A DNA stretch of 7,168 nucleotides from Micrococcaceae bacterium UBA3381 (GTDB taxonomy: Bacteria; Actinomycetota; Actinomycetes; Actinomycetales; Micrococcaceae). Positions 1-6,864 of this stretch are shown piece by piece. The stretch is taken from the NCBI GenBank assembly GCA_002358975.1, contig DEPX01000041.1, positions 24,574 to 31,741 on the forward strand, in the 5' to 3' direction. The notes beneath the pieces are model-generated. The model was given only the letters and a program-made list of their open reading frames with translations. It was not told the DNA's origin and made no database searches. Every line of letters starts with the position of its first letter. Positions within the stretch are counted from its first letter, which is position 1. The position numbers and the translations under genes were made by a program.

Positions 1-495
1 ATTTTCATTACCACCGCCTACGATGTTCTTGACGACAACCTCGCGTCCGATATGGGCCTATGGGGTCAGAAGATCCCTTTGGAAACTCTTGATGCATCTA
101 CCGGAGCTGCGGATATCGACGCACGAATCGCACCAGAAGAAGGTGAACTGGTCATCAAGAAAAAACGTGCTTCGGCATTCCCAGGCACCAACCTTAACCA
201 GTTTCTTACAGCCAATCGCATCGACACTCTCATTGTCACCGGTGTTACCGCAACAGCATGTGTACGCCACACTGTAGAAGATGCCGTAGCTGAAGGATTC
301 CGGCCAATCGTGGTCAAAGAAGCCGTAGGAGACCGTGTTCCAGGCGTAGTTGCGTACAACCTGTTCGATATGGATTCCAAATTCGGCGACGTAGAACCCC
401 TTGAAAACGTCGTTAGCTACCTCAACGAACTACCAAACTTCGAAGACACCGTACCAACCACTTCTTTGCCAGCCAAACAGCCTGTCACCAGCTAA
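1..495 (+). CDS. Isochorismatase-family cysteine amidohydrolase, N-carbamoylsarcosine amidase-like (5' end cut off)
   Basis: This is the 3' part of a cysteine hydrolase that cleaves a C–N bond of a small amide in the cytoplasm. The frame is open from base 1, so the start lies outside the window; 164 residues are visible. ATG at 52 is internal, because the upstream residues (IFITTAYDV) already fit the family. The visible part has the lysine-bearing stretch KKKRASAF followed by PGTNL, then VTGVTATACVRHT, which carries the catalytic cysteine at visible residue 87 (codon 259–261). By family pattern the middle lysine is catalytic. The catalytic aspartate is expected in the missing N-terminal third. 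The later GDRVPGVVAYNLFDMDSKFGDV segment resembles N-carbamoylsarcosine and maleamate amidases more than nicotinamidases or isochorismatases. The next gene on this strand is a transporter, which suggests a catabolic role. The family is sure; the substrate is not. Confidence 0.9.
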   Translation: MFITTAYDVLDDNLASDMGLWGQKIPLETLDASTGAADIDARIAPEEGELVIKKKRASAFPGTNLNQFLTANRIDTLIVTGVTATACVRHTVEDAVAEGFRPIVVKEAVGDRVPGVVAYNLFDMDSKFGDVEPLENVVSYLNELPNFEDTVPTTSLPAKQPVTS

Positions 496-530
496 GCGCT
501 CTGATACGCTGCTGGGTTGATTGATTTTCA

Positions 531-571
531 TGGGTTTGTCGAAGCTCGAATCTTCAGCTTCGACAAACCCA
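531..571. terminator. Perfect 16-bp inverted repeat between amidohydrolase and transporter; probable terminator or attenuator
   Basis: The left arm TGGGTTTGTCGAAGCT (531–546) is exactly complementary to the right arm AGCTTCGACAAACCCA (556–571), with a 9-base loop (547–555). It begins 36 bases after the amidohydrolase stop and ends 73 bases before the transporter ATG. No continuous T run follows, only AATGTGTTTCTT, so it is not a classical intrinsic terminator, although actinobacterial terminators often lack a strong T tract. It could end or attenuate transcription between the two genes, act as a 3' processing or stability hairpin, or be a protein-binding site. The structure is certain; its role is inferred. 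Confidence 0.6.
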
Positions 572-644
572 AATGTGTTTCTTACCTACGGTTTAGTACG
601 ACCGAATAACTACGTCCCCTGGTTTCCCAACATTGGAGCCCTTC

Positions 645-2069
645 ATGAATACCAGCGACTCAGGTCCCATAGAAAACCAATCCCCAACTACACAAGTCTC
701 ACCGAAAACGCTACGCCAAGTAACGTTTGCCGGTTTCGCCGGAACCGTTGTCGAATGGTTTGATTTCGCCGTGTATGGCTTTATGGCAACGCTCATTGCC
801 AGTACGTTCTTCCCTGAATCTCATGGTGGTGTGGCGTTGCTACAAACCTTTGCGATCTTCGCGGTGGCATTTGCCCTGCGACCTGTCGGCGGTGCATTCT
901 TCGGGATGCTCGGTGACCGGATTGGTCGCAAGTCGGTTCTGATTTTGACCGTACTGCTTATGTCGGGGTCCACTGCGGCAATCGGCCTTCTTCCCAGTTA
1001 CGAACAAATCGGTATATGGGCCGCTGTACTTTTAACTGCGGCTCGTTGTTTGCAAGGCTTATCTGCCGGGGGAGAATACGCCGGCGCGGTCACCTATGTG
1101 ATCGAACATGCACCACCACAACAGCGCGCGCGTTGGGGTTCGGCTATGCCAACTGCAACGTTTGCAGCCTTTGCTGCGGCAGCTTTATTGTCCTACCTGT
1201 TGACCACCGGATTAGGGGAAGCTGCTATGCAACAATGGGGATGGCGCATACCATTTCTTATTGCCGCTCCCCTGGGGCTCATTGCGTTTTGGGTTCGTCG
1301 TAGTTTGGGTGAGTCGCCCATGTTCCAAGACACAGCCAAAGATGAGACCACCGACCACGCGCCTTTGCGGTCTACCATCGCCACCCAGGCGCGCCCTATG
1401 GCAATTCTGACCGGCTATATTTCCTTGACTGCGCTAAGCTTTTATATCTTTTCAACCTATATGACCACGTTCCTGCGTGAAGTAGTGCAGTTAGGCACCG
1501 TGCCAGTCCTAGCATCTAACGTGATCGTGCTGACACTTGCTGCGGCAACAGCCCCGTTTGCCGGCATTCTTTGTGACCGATTTGGTCGGCGCAAGACCAT
1601 GTATGCTTCCGCCATTCTGCTGTCCGCCACGGCCATACCTGGTTACATGATTGCCGGTGGAGCCACATTCACCACCGCACTTATTGGCCAGCTGATTATT
1701 ATGTTCGGTACGGTGGCAGCCAACGTAGTCACAGCAGTTTTGCTCACCGAAGTCTTTCCCACACGTGTTCGCTACACAGCTTCAGGCGTTACCTATAATG
1801 TTTCTTATGCGTTATTCGGCGGTACCGCACCGTATGTTGCTACCTGGCTGATCGATGTCACCGGCAACCCGATCTCACCGGCGATTTATTTGACAGTCAT
1901 CGCAGCTGGCGCCTTTGTCGCCACGATATTGCTGCCAGAAACTGCCGGACGTGATCTAGGAATGGGAGTTGACGATGAGCCGATTACGTCATCAATTCCG
2001 GTTTTGCCAGCAGATAGCAAGGTGAAACCATCAAAACCAAAGGCAACGAAACTTAAAACTGTGGTTTAA
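645..2069 (+). CDS. MFS transporter, metabolite:H+ symporter (MHS) family
   Basis: This is a 474-residue, 12-helix inner-membrane transporter of the MHS branch of the major facilitator superfamily, which includes ProP, KgtP, ShiA and citrate symporters; members import small organic acids or zwitterions with protons. The cytoplasmic-loop signatures are present: GDRIGRK at residues 90–96 between helices 2 and 3, and its repeat CDRFGRRK at 310–317 in the second half. The family motifs GGEYAGA (142–148) and TEVFPTRVRYTASGVTYN (368 onwards, then FGGTAPY) also appear. The hydrophilic tail (about 440–474) is rich in Lys and Pro. I start at ATG 645 because GGAG at 635–638 lies 6 bases upstream; an in-frame TTG at 633 overlaps this ribosome-binding site and is unlikely to be used. 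The substrate is unknown. The upstream amidohydrolase hints at an amide or organic acid. Confidence 0.93.
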   Translation: MNTSDSGPIENQSPTTQVSPKTLRQVTFAGFAGTVVEWFDFAVYGFMATLIASTFFPESHGGVALLQTFAIFAVAFALRPVGGAFFGMLGDRIGRKSVLILTVLLMSGSTAAIGLLPSYEQIGIWAAVLLTAARCLQGLSAGGEYAGAVTYVIEHAPPQQRARWGSAMPTATFAAFAAAALLSYLLTTGLGEAAMQQWGWRIPFLIAAPLGLIAFWVRRSLGESPMFQDTAKDETTDHAPLRSTIATQARPMAILTGYISLTALSFYIFSTYMTTFLREVVQLGTVPVLASNVIVLTLAAATAPFAGILCDRFGRRKTMYASAILLSATAIPGYMIAGGATFTTALIGQLIIMFGTVAANVVTAVLLTEVFPTRVRYTASGVTYNVSYALFGGTAPYVATWLIDVTGNPISPAIYLTVIAAGAFVATILLPETAGRDLGMGVDDEPITSSIPVLPADSKVKPSKPKATKLKTVV

Positions 2070-2107
2070 CCATTTGCTAGGACTCTAGCTCAACGCATGC
2101 AGACAGT

Positions 2108-2133
2108 GGGGCATGACTCGGAAGTCATGCCCC
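2108..2133. terminator. Convergent terminator hairpin between transporter and IclR gene
   Basis: GGGGCATGACT (2108–2118) pairs perfectly with AGTCATGCCCC (2123–2133) around a CGGA tetraloop, giving an 11-bp G+C-rich stem. On the plus strand it is followed by TGTTTCGT, a weak T-rich tail, and lies 38 bases past the transporter stop. The minus-strand side has little T enrichment. The stem contains the last codons and the TGA stop (2125–2127) of the IclR gene, so the same hairpin could serve both converging transcripts. It is most convincing as the transporter's terminator. Confidence 0.75.
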
Positions 2134-2940
2134 TGTTTCGTGCTGTGCTGGTATCGAAGCGCCCAAGCGTGCTGAAATGTCTCGGGCTGTTTGTAGCACC
2201 GCGTCTTGTAAGTCTCCCGCACAGTCTTTAAATTGCACCCTTGATGTCGGGGCTGAAAGAATCACACAGCCAGTTGCGGTCCCCCGCAGGTCACGAACCA
2301 CCGCGGAAACACCGAACTCTTCTGGAGTGGTGCCACCTTCGTTGATGGCATAACCGTCGTTCCGAATTTTTTCGAGCTCGGTTTCGATCGTTTCACGGGT
2401 TATGCCTTCTGCTGGAACAATAATTTTGCCGGTTTCTATCAGTTGATGCACGGCTTTTAGGGGCTGATATGCCAACATGACTCGTACTGACGAGGAGTGC
2501 CACATATTGTAGCGATTCCCAATGGGCTGCGTATGACGAACCTGGTGTGGACTGGCGACTTGTTCCACGACAATCGTGCCACCATCGCCCCAAACTCCTA
2601 GAGCCGAAGTCTCGCCAGTAAGCTCTGTCAGGTGTTCTAAGTGTTCAAGTCCGGCAGCACGGATATCAAGGTCAGCCAACAACGGCGCCGATAGCTCTAA
2701 TACGCTCAGACCGAGCCGATAGCGTCCCCCAGTTTGTTCTCGCTGCACGTAGCCCAGTTCCGCCAGGCCATTGAGCATACGCGAAACTGTGGATTTATGT
2801 AACCCAACGATCTCAGAGATTTCAGTAACCCCGAGGGAGGGCTGCTTGATAGAAAATGATTCCAAAATCGACAGCCCGTTGATCAAGGCCGCGGGTGCAC
2901 CCTGGGGCTGGCGTGAGTTGGGTTCATCAGGTTCCGTCAT
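2125..2940 (-). CDS. IclR-family transcriptional regulator
   Basis: This 271-residue cytoplasmic DNA-binding regulator has normal IclR length and layout. The N-terminal winged helix-turn-helix spans about residues 16–78, with the recognition helix around LHKSTVSRMLNGLAELGYV and a wing ending RYRLGLSVLEL. The C-terminal effector-binding IclR domain (about 93–260) includes the characteristic GNRYNMWHSSSVRVMLAY, where family members usually have a G-x-R-x-P-x-H-x-T/S-A-x-G-K-A-x-L-A pattern, and the late EFGVSAVVRDLRGTATGCVILSAP. The start at 2940 is chosen because AGGAG sits 5 bases upstream; a longer reading from 3018 adds a peptide unlike the family. It converges on the transporter gene. IclR proteins often control nearby uptake and catabolic genes, so the amidohydrolase/transporter pair is the likely target, but this is inference; the ligand is unknown. 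Confidence 0.93.
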   Translation of the reverse strand: MTEPDEPNSRQPQGAPAALINGLSILESFSIKQPSLGVTEISEIVGLHKSTVSRMLNGLAELGYVQREQTGGRYRLGLSVLELSAPLLADLDIRAAGLEHLEHLTELTGETSALGVWGDGGTIVVEQVASPHQVRHTQPIGNRYNMWHSSSVRVMLAYQPLKAVHQLIETGKIIVPAEGITRETIETELEKIRNDGYAINEGGTTPEEFGVSAVVRDLRGTATGCVILSAPTSRVQFKDCAGDLQDAVLQTARDISARLGASIPAQHETGA

Positions 2941-2950
2941 ACTTACTCCT

Positions 2951-2964
2951 TCAGATGAGTCTGA
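2951..2964. promoter_or_regulatory. Short palindrome in the iclR leader, possible autoregulatory operator
   Basis: TCAGA and TCTGA form an exact 5-bp inverted repeat around the 4-base spacer TGAG, directly upstream of the IclR gene's AGGAG ribosome-binding site. IclR proteins bind short palindromes and frequently repress their own gene, so an operator is possible; in RNA it would be a small hairpin next to the ribosome-binding site. I find no matching copy in the leader of the transporter. An arm of this length can occur by chance. Confidence 0.25.
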
Positions 2965-3037
2965 TTTCGAACTAATATTGTCACATTTGGTGCCGCGGTG
3001 GTGATATGCGCCAAGCACTTAGTATTATTTGCCCAAA

Positions 3038-5143
3038 TTATGCGTCAAATAGTTGTGGGTAGAGATCTTGCAGTTGTTCTTCCATAACTGGGGCTAACGT
3101 GGTGGCATACTGCGGTGTCATATGCGAGCTGTCATACCAGATGACTACGTTACCGACCACAGCCGAACAAGTAGCGTCTCGTCCTTCGCCAACCGTTGGA
3201 CAGACATACGGATTCATATCCAAAGTCTGCGTTGTATCCGGTAGGTCCATAGTTTCTAACGGATTAGATTCATGCGCGTCCCCGGCAATCCCACCACAGG
3301 CCTCTGGTGCTTTATCGGCTGCCAAACAGTCACGCGTCTCGTGGGTACTTGGTCGAACCAGACCACGGAGCAAAAGCAACGGGGTATCCCGCTGTGCTAT
3401 TTGTTCCCACCGTTGTTCGGCGCCTTCGACAATTCGCTCTGAACCTGGTCGGCCCCAATTTCGTGTGGCGGGAGCGACCAATAAGTCAACGTCTTGGGTT
3501 TCGAGCCAGTCCATGAAATTGTCGTTCCACTTATGGCAATAGTTATTTCCTGGTTTACCAGGTGTTCCCGAGAAGCTGCAGCCCGATTTAATGGCTAGGA
3601 TAATTTCCCAGTTATGTTCTCGGCCTAGTTCACGGAAAGTCTGCTCCCAGTGGCCTGCGTGTGAGTCAGGAGCTAACACTATGGTTTTTGAGGGGTTTTC
3701 AGGTGCTTCTGGATCTTCACAGAGTTTGACTTCATCACTTCCGGGGCTGTTTTCACCTGCTTGGCGGCAATCTCGTGTCACGTAGTCCTGTTCCACTTGA
3801 GCCAGTTCTTCCACACTTGGAGCAAAACTTTCGATCTCTGGAATATCAGGCCCATTTTCTACAGTTGATCGTGCACCAGGGTATTGCTGTGGGTCCAAAG
3901 CAAACTGGTCGTCTTGATGTTGTTCTGCTTCCTGTTGGCTGGCCAGCAGAGCATTGGCCACCACGTTGCTAAAGACCAACATGACAACCAGTCCCATAGC
4001 AAGCGGCACGATATCTGCTTTTTGGCCGCCAGCTTGTCGGCCCCAGGATTGCAAAGGCCGCTCGACAAACATGTTCAGCAAGACCGCTAGAACGCCCGCC
4101 ACTGCCAATACCACCGCAGCACCTAAGATCCCGACTGCTTCACGGTCCCTTAGAGCAAGATAAAAAATCAGCAAGGGCCAATGCCATAGGTACAAGGCAT
4201 AGGAGTAATCACCAATCCAACGAATAATCCTGTTGTTGAGCAGCTGTGTTACCGACCCAGTTTCAGCAGGGCCCTCTTGCGGGGCAGCAAACAGTACAAA
4301 AGCCAGCCCTAATAGCGGCCATAAGGCCATGGGACCAGGAAATTGTTGTCCACCGTCAAATATCAGCCCGGTGGATAGCACCATCACGAGGCCCACCCAG
4401 CCCATAATTAACCGCAGTCCCTTGGCTAACCGAAGATGGTCAATACTCAGTGCCATCAGTCCGCCAAAAGCTAGCTGCCACAGTCTGGTGGTCGTGGCCA
4501 AATATGCCTCATCTTGAAGGTTAATACCGTAGACCACTGCCCAAGCCATCGAAGCCACCAATGTAATGGCTAAAACTATAGCGACCCAGAAGACAGCTGG
4601 CTGGTTTCGTTTTCGGGCGACCCAAACCAACACGACGACGAGAAACGGGATGACCAAATAAAACTGACCTTGCACAGACAAGGACCAAAAATGTTGGAAT
4701 GCAGAGGTTTCGGGTCCAGCTGCGTCGTAGGATAGCTGCGAGTTGATCAGCTCAAAGTTCTCAAAGTATAGCAGGGAGGCGACAGCTTCGCGCAGCATTT
4801 GGGGATGCTGGGTATAGGGCAAGATAATGACTGCTGCGATCGTGACGGTTATGACGACCACCGCGGCGGGAGCAAAAATTCTCCGAAATAGTCGCCCAAA
4901 GTAGCGTAGGAAATCGATCCTGCCATGGTTTTCAGTGGCCTCGCGCAACAGCATCGCTGTGAATAGGAATCCAGAGACGGTCAAAAAGACGTCAATTCCG
5001 CCGGAAACCCGTCCGTTTCCAAATAGATGGAATACGACCACGCCGACGATGGCCAGACCGCGGATACCGTGAAGATCTGGTCGGTACCGCCGCTTCGGCA
5101 CGTGATGAGCCACCCGCGCAGGAGAGCTTATTACCGTCGCCAA
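3038..5143 (-). CDS. Membrane acyltransferase (AT3/OafA-type) fused to C-terminal SGNH domain
   Basis: This 701-residue integral membrane protein is predicted to move an acyl group across the membrane onto an envelope glycan or lipid, with the SGNH domain completing transfer outside. The AT3 domain (about residues 20–365) has RPDLHGIRGLAIVGVVVFH, GGIDVFLTVSGFL, FWSLSVQGQFYL and YSYALYLWHWPL, with roughly ten hydrophobic helices; one further helix (378–400) leads to an extracytoplasmic C-terminal region. SGNH elements are APDSHAGHW (Ser494 the likely nucleophile) and YDSSHMTP (Asp671, His674). Eight cysteines occur only after the last helix, as four close pairs (459/475, 522/536, 606/616, 648/659), suggesting disulfides. 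The start is uncertain: TTG 5143 is the first possible in-frame start and lacks a clear ribosome-binding site; GTG at 5113 or 5101 are alternatives, all before the first helix. The acceptor is unknown. Confidence 0.92.
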   Translation of the reverse strand: MATVISSPARVAHHVPKRRYRPDLHGIRGLAIVGVVVFHLFGNGRVSGGIDVFLTVSGFLFTAMLLREATENHGRIDFLRYFGRLFRRIFAPAAVVVITVTIAAVIILPYTQHPQMLREAVASLLYFENFELINSQLSYDAAGPETSAFQHFWSLSVQGQFYLVIPFLVVVLVWVARKRNQPAVFWVAIVLAITLVASMAWAVVYGINLQDEAYLATTTRLWQLAFGGLMALSIDHLRLAKGLRLIMGWVGLVMVLSTGLIFDGGQQFPGPMALWPLLGLAFVLFAAPQEGPAETGSVTQLLNNRIIRWIGDYSYALYLWHWPLLIFYLALRDREAVGILGAAVVLAVAGVLAVLLNMFVERPLQSWGRQAGGQKADIVPLAMGLVVMLVFSNVVANALLASQQEAEQHQDDQFALDPQQYPGARSTVENGPDIPEIESFAPSVEELAQVEQDYVTRDCRQAGENSPGSDEVKLCEDPEAPENPSKTIVLAPDSHAGHWEQTFRELGREHNWEIILAIKSGCSFSGTPGKPGNNYCHKWNDNFMDWLETQDVDLLVAPATRNWGRPGSERIVEGAEQRWEQIAQRDTPLLLLRGLVRPSTHETRDCLAADKAPEACGGIAGDAHESNPLETMDLPDTTQTLDMNPYVCPTVGEGRDATCSAVVGNVVIWYDSSHMTPQYATTLAPVMEEQLQDLYPQLFDA

Positions 5144-5169
5144 AAGAACCGTCCGTTTCCGGGCACGAC

Positions 5170-5198
5170 ATACTAGTTCTGCCGACTGAGGTTGTCAG
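5170..5198 (-). promoter_or_regulatory. Sigma70-type promoter for the acyltransferase
   Basis: On the minus strand CTGACA (5198–5193) and TAGTAT (5175–5170) are separated by exactly 17 bases. The first matches the -35 consensus at 5 of 6 positions and the second the -10 consensus at 4 of 6. Transcription would start near 5163, about 20 bases before TTG 5143. This gives a short leader and means the acyltransferase need not depend on read-through from murB. Confidence 0.55.
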
Positions 5199-5234
5199 AG
5201 CCCAACCCTAGGGGGATACAAAATACGGTGTTAT

Positions 5235-5271
5235 CATGCCAAGGCTATTGACGGCATTGCAACTTGGCGTG
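5235..5271 (-). terminator. Weak hairpin downstream of murB, possible terminator
   Basis: On the minus strand GCCAAG (5268–5263) can pair with CTTGGC (5243–5238) across a 19-base loop; flanking bases extend the stem but with an A/C mismatch. It begins 7 bases after the murB stop. There is no T run directly after it, although ATTTTG follows about 15 bases later. It is a marginal candidate for the end of the dehydratase–murB transcript. The rest of the 132-base gap holds the acyltransferase promoter. Confidence 0.3.
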
Positions 5272-5275
5272 CGCG

Positions 5276-6379
5276 TTAGTCACCCAGTTGTACCCCAACT
5301 AACACAGGCTCCGGGACCAAGGTGATCCCCCAACGGCGTTCAACCCCGTCACGCACCAGTGTGGCAATATTTATGAGGTCTTTCGCGGTAGCATCCCCTC
5401 GGTTTGTTAATGCCAAAGTGTGCTTGGTAGAAAGGCCAGCACGACCAGTCGTATCTGGTTCGCCGTTGAGCCCGAAACCTTTGTGATAGCCTGCCTGATC
5501 GATAAGCCAGGCAGCCGAAAGCTTTACCGTTTTACCTTTACCGTTGGCCTCAGCATGGGCAAAACGAGGTGCGTTTTCGGGCAACCTATCGGCTACGGTA
5601 GTTGGCACAATCGGGTTGGTGAAAAACGAACCGGTCGACCAAGTATCGTAATCGGCGATATCTAAGACCATGCCCTTGCTGGCACGCAATCCAAGGACGG
5701 TTTGGCGAATGTGCTCCAGCGGTGCGGTAGCGCCAAGTTCAACGTTGAGGGCCTTAGCTAACTGTGTATAGCGTACGGGAGCGGTTTGCCCGGTTTTGGT
5801 AAGGCGTAAATCTACGGATAACACGATCCACCGCGGCGAAGCGTTAGAAAAGTCCTCGGCCGAAGAGACGATGCTGCGTTTAATCACTGAGTCCCGATAG
5901 CCAAACTCCAATTCATTGGCCCCGAATTCTATGATCCGGTGAGCTTGGCGATCCCAGGCCCGAATACTGATCAGCGTTTGGGAGATATCGGACCCGTATG
6001 CACCCACATTTTGTATCGGTGTGGCACCTGTAGAACCCGGAATACCTGATAGCGCTTCAATACCGCTAAGCCCCTGGGCTACCGACCATTCGACTACGGC
6101 ATCCCAGTGCTGACCGGCAGCAATTCTGACATGGACGTCAGCCGGGGTAGATTCCACAACTTCAATGCCGTTGGTAGCAATGCGGACTACTGTTCCAGGA
6201 AAACCTTCATCAGCTACCAACATATTCGATCCACCGGCCAACACCAACAGTGGAGTCTTGGCTGTATCGGCGTCGGCTATGGCAGTTATGAGTTGGTCCT
6301 CGTTTGAGGCAACAATCCAGGTGGTAGCGGGGCCACCGACGCGAGCGGTGGTGTGATTTGCCAACAAGTTTTCGGGCAT
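5276..6379 (-). CDS. murB: UDP-N-acetylenolpyruvoylglucosamine reductase (type I MurB)
   Basis: MurB is a cytoplasmic FAD enzyme that uses NADPH to reduce UDP-GlcNAc-enolpyruvate to UDP-MurNAc, the second committed step of peptidoglycan precursor synthesis. The 367-residue protein has the FAD-binding segments TTARVGGPA (10–18), LAGGSNMLVADEGFPG (47–62) and GIEALSGIPGSTGATPIQNVGAYG (106–129). By family pattern the catalytic residues are Arg162 in FGYRDSVIK, Ser251 in GSFFTNP, and Glu357 in VPEPVLVG. The length and the Arg-containing YRDS motif indicate the type I form, as in E. coli. The ATG at 6379 is 4 bases after the stop of the upstream dehydratase and has no good ribosome-binding site, so translational coupling is likely. 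The N-terminus at this ATG fits the family. Nothing appears broken. Confidence 0.97.
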   Translation of the reverse strand: MPENLLANHTTARVGGPATTWIVASNEDQLITAIADADTAKTPLLVLAGGSNMLVADEGFPGTVVRIATNGIEVVESTPADVHVRIAAGQHWDAVVEWSVAQGLSGIEALSGIPGSTGATPIQNVGAYGSDISQTLISIRAWDRQAHRIIEFGANELEFGYRDSVIKRSIVSSAEDFSNASPRWIVLSVDLRLTKTGQTAPVRYTQLAKALNVELGATAPLEHIRQTVLGLRASKGMVLDIADYDTWSTGSFFTNPIVPTTVADRLPENAPRFAHAEANGKGKTVKLSAAWLIDQAGYHKGFGLNGEPDTTGRAGLSTKHTLALTNRGDATAKDLINIATLVRDGVERRWGITLVPEPVLVGVQLGD

Positions 6380-6383
6380 GAGG

Positions 6384-6851
6384 TTAGAGTTGCACCATTG
6401 CTCGGGCTCGAGTCAGTACTCGAGCGTTGTCGTCATTGGGGTTAGTTACTGTGAGGTCGATGCGCACTACGTTGGTATCTTCATTGATATCCCCGATAGT
6501 TGCGGTGACCTCCAGTTGCGCCCCCGGGTTCGGATTATCGAAAGGTTGAGCCGGGTCGGATGTATGGGTGGTCTCTTCAACCGGGACCATCGCAGAAAAC
6601 CGAGTCTGGTAATCGATGATCGACCCCGGGTCACCGGCCCATTGGGTTACCAGGTCCACAGCTAATCCCATGCTGAGCATGCCGTGGGCGATCACCCCGG
6701 GCAGCTCGGCCTGCTTTGCGGTCGCATCAGACCAGTGAATGGGGTTAAAGTCTTGGGAAGCTCCGGCATAGCGGATGAGGTCTGCACGGTTAATGTCGAT
6801 AGTTCGGGTGGCAATGACTTCACCTTTGGTGAGATCTTCGATAGCAGGCAT
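6384..6851 (-). CDS. MaoC-family (R)-specific hydratase, HadB-like dehydratase subunit
   Basis: This 155-residue single-hotdog protein is a (3R)-hydroxyacyl-thioester dehydratase/enoyl hydratase subunit. The hydratase-2 signature is intact: YAGASQDFNPIHWSDATA, with Asp34 and His39 as the expected catalytic pair, followed by PGVIAHGMLSMG on the central helix. This is the catalytic-subunit pattern of mycobacterial HadB. Residues about 92–110 (EETTHTSDPAQPFDNPNPGA) form a polar, Pro/Asp-rich loop between strands. The ATG at 6851 has AAGGAGAG ending about 6 bases upstream (near 6857–6864), which overlaps the stop of the preceding HadA-like gene, so the two are probably co-translated and form a heterodimer. 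The murB start follows after 4 bases. Its place in metabolism (fatty-acid elongation or another acyl-CoA route) cannot be told from the sequence. Confidence 0.92.
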   Translation of the reverse strand: MPAIEDLTKGEVIATRTIDINRADLIRYAGASQDFNPIHWSDATAKQAELPGVIAHGMLSMGLAVDLVTQWAGDPGSIIDYQTRFSAMVPVEETTHTSDPAQPFDNPNPGAQLEVTATIGDINEDTNVVRIDLTVTNPNDDNARVLTRARAMVQL

Positions 6852-6856
6852 GAAAA

Positions 6857-6864
6857 CTCTCCTT
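6857..6864 (-). promoter_or_regulatory. Ribosome-binding site of the MaoC/HadB-like gene overlapping the upstream stop
   Basis: The minus strand reads AAGGAGAG just before TTTTC and the ATG at 6851, a strong Shine–Dalgarno match. Its first bases are the last bases of the HadA-like stop codon TAA. This overlap fixes the ATG as the start and supports coupled translation of the two subunits. Confidence 0.8.

Noticed and set aside
582..610. Possible promoter TTACCT-N17-AATAAC before the transporter
   Set aside because: Spacing is right, but only 3 of 6 and 4 of 6 consensus bases match, so it is too weak to annotate; a transporter promoter here remains possible.
633..644. TTG at 633 as the transporter start
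   Set aside because: The TTG overlaps the GGAG ribosome-binding site that properly serves ATG 645.
2941..3018. Longer IclR reading from 3018 adding 26 residues
   Set aside because: The extension has no family similarity and the strong AGGAG is placed for the start at 2940.
3099..3542. A 147-codon plus-strand open frame antisense to the acyltransferase
   Set aside because: It lies wholly inside the well-supported acyltransferase gene, has no ribosome-binding site and no recognisable protein features; it is a reading-frame shadow.
5003..5160. A 12-base direct repeat CCGTCCGTTTCC at 5009–5020 and 5149–5160, with a small inverted repeat GGAAAC/GTTTCC at 5003–5020
   Set aside because: Only two copies, one inside coding sequence, with no regular spacing or mobile-element context; probably coincidence.
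6378..6665. A 95-codon plus-strand open frame opposite the HadB-like gene
   Set aside because: It is fully antisense to a gene with intact catalytic motifs and shows no domain of its own.
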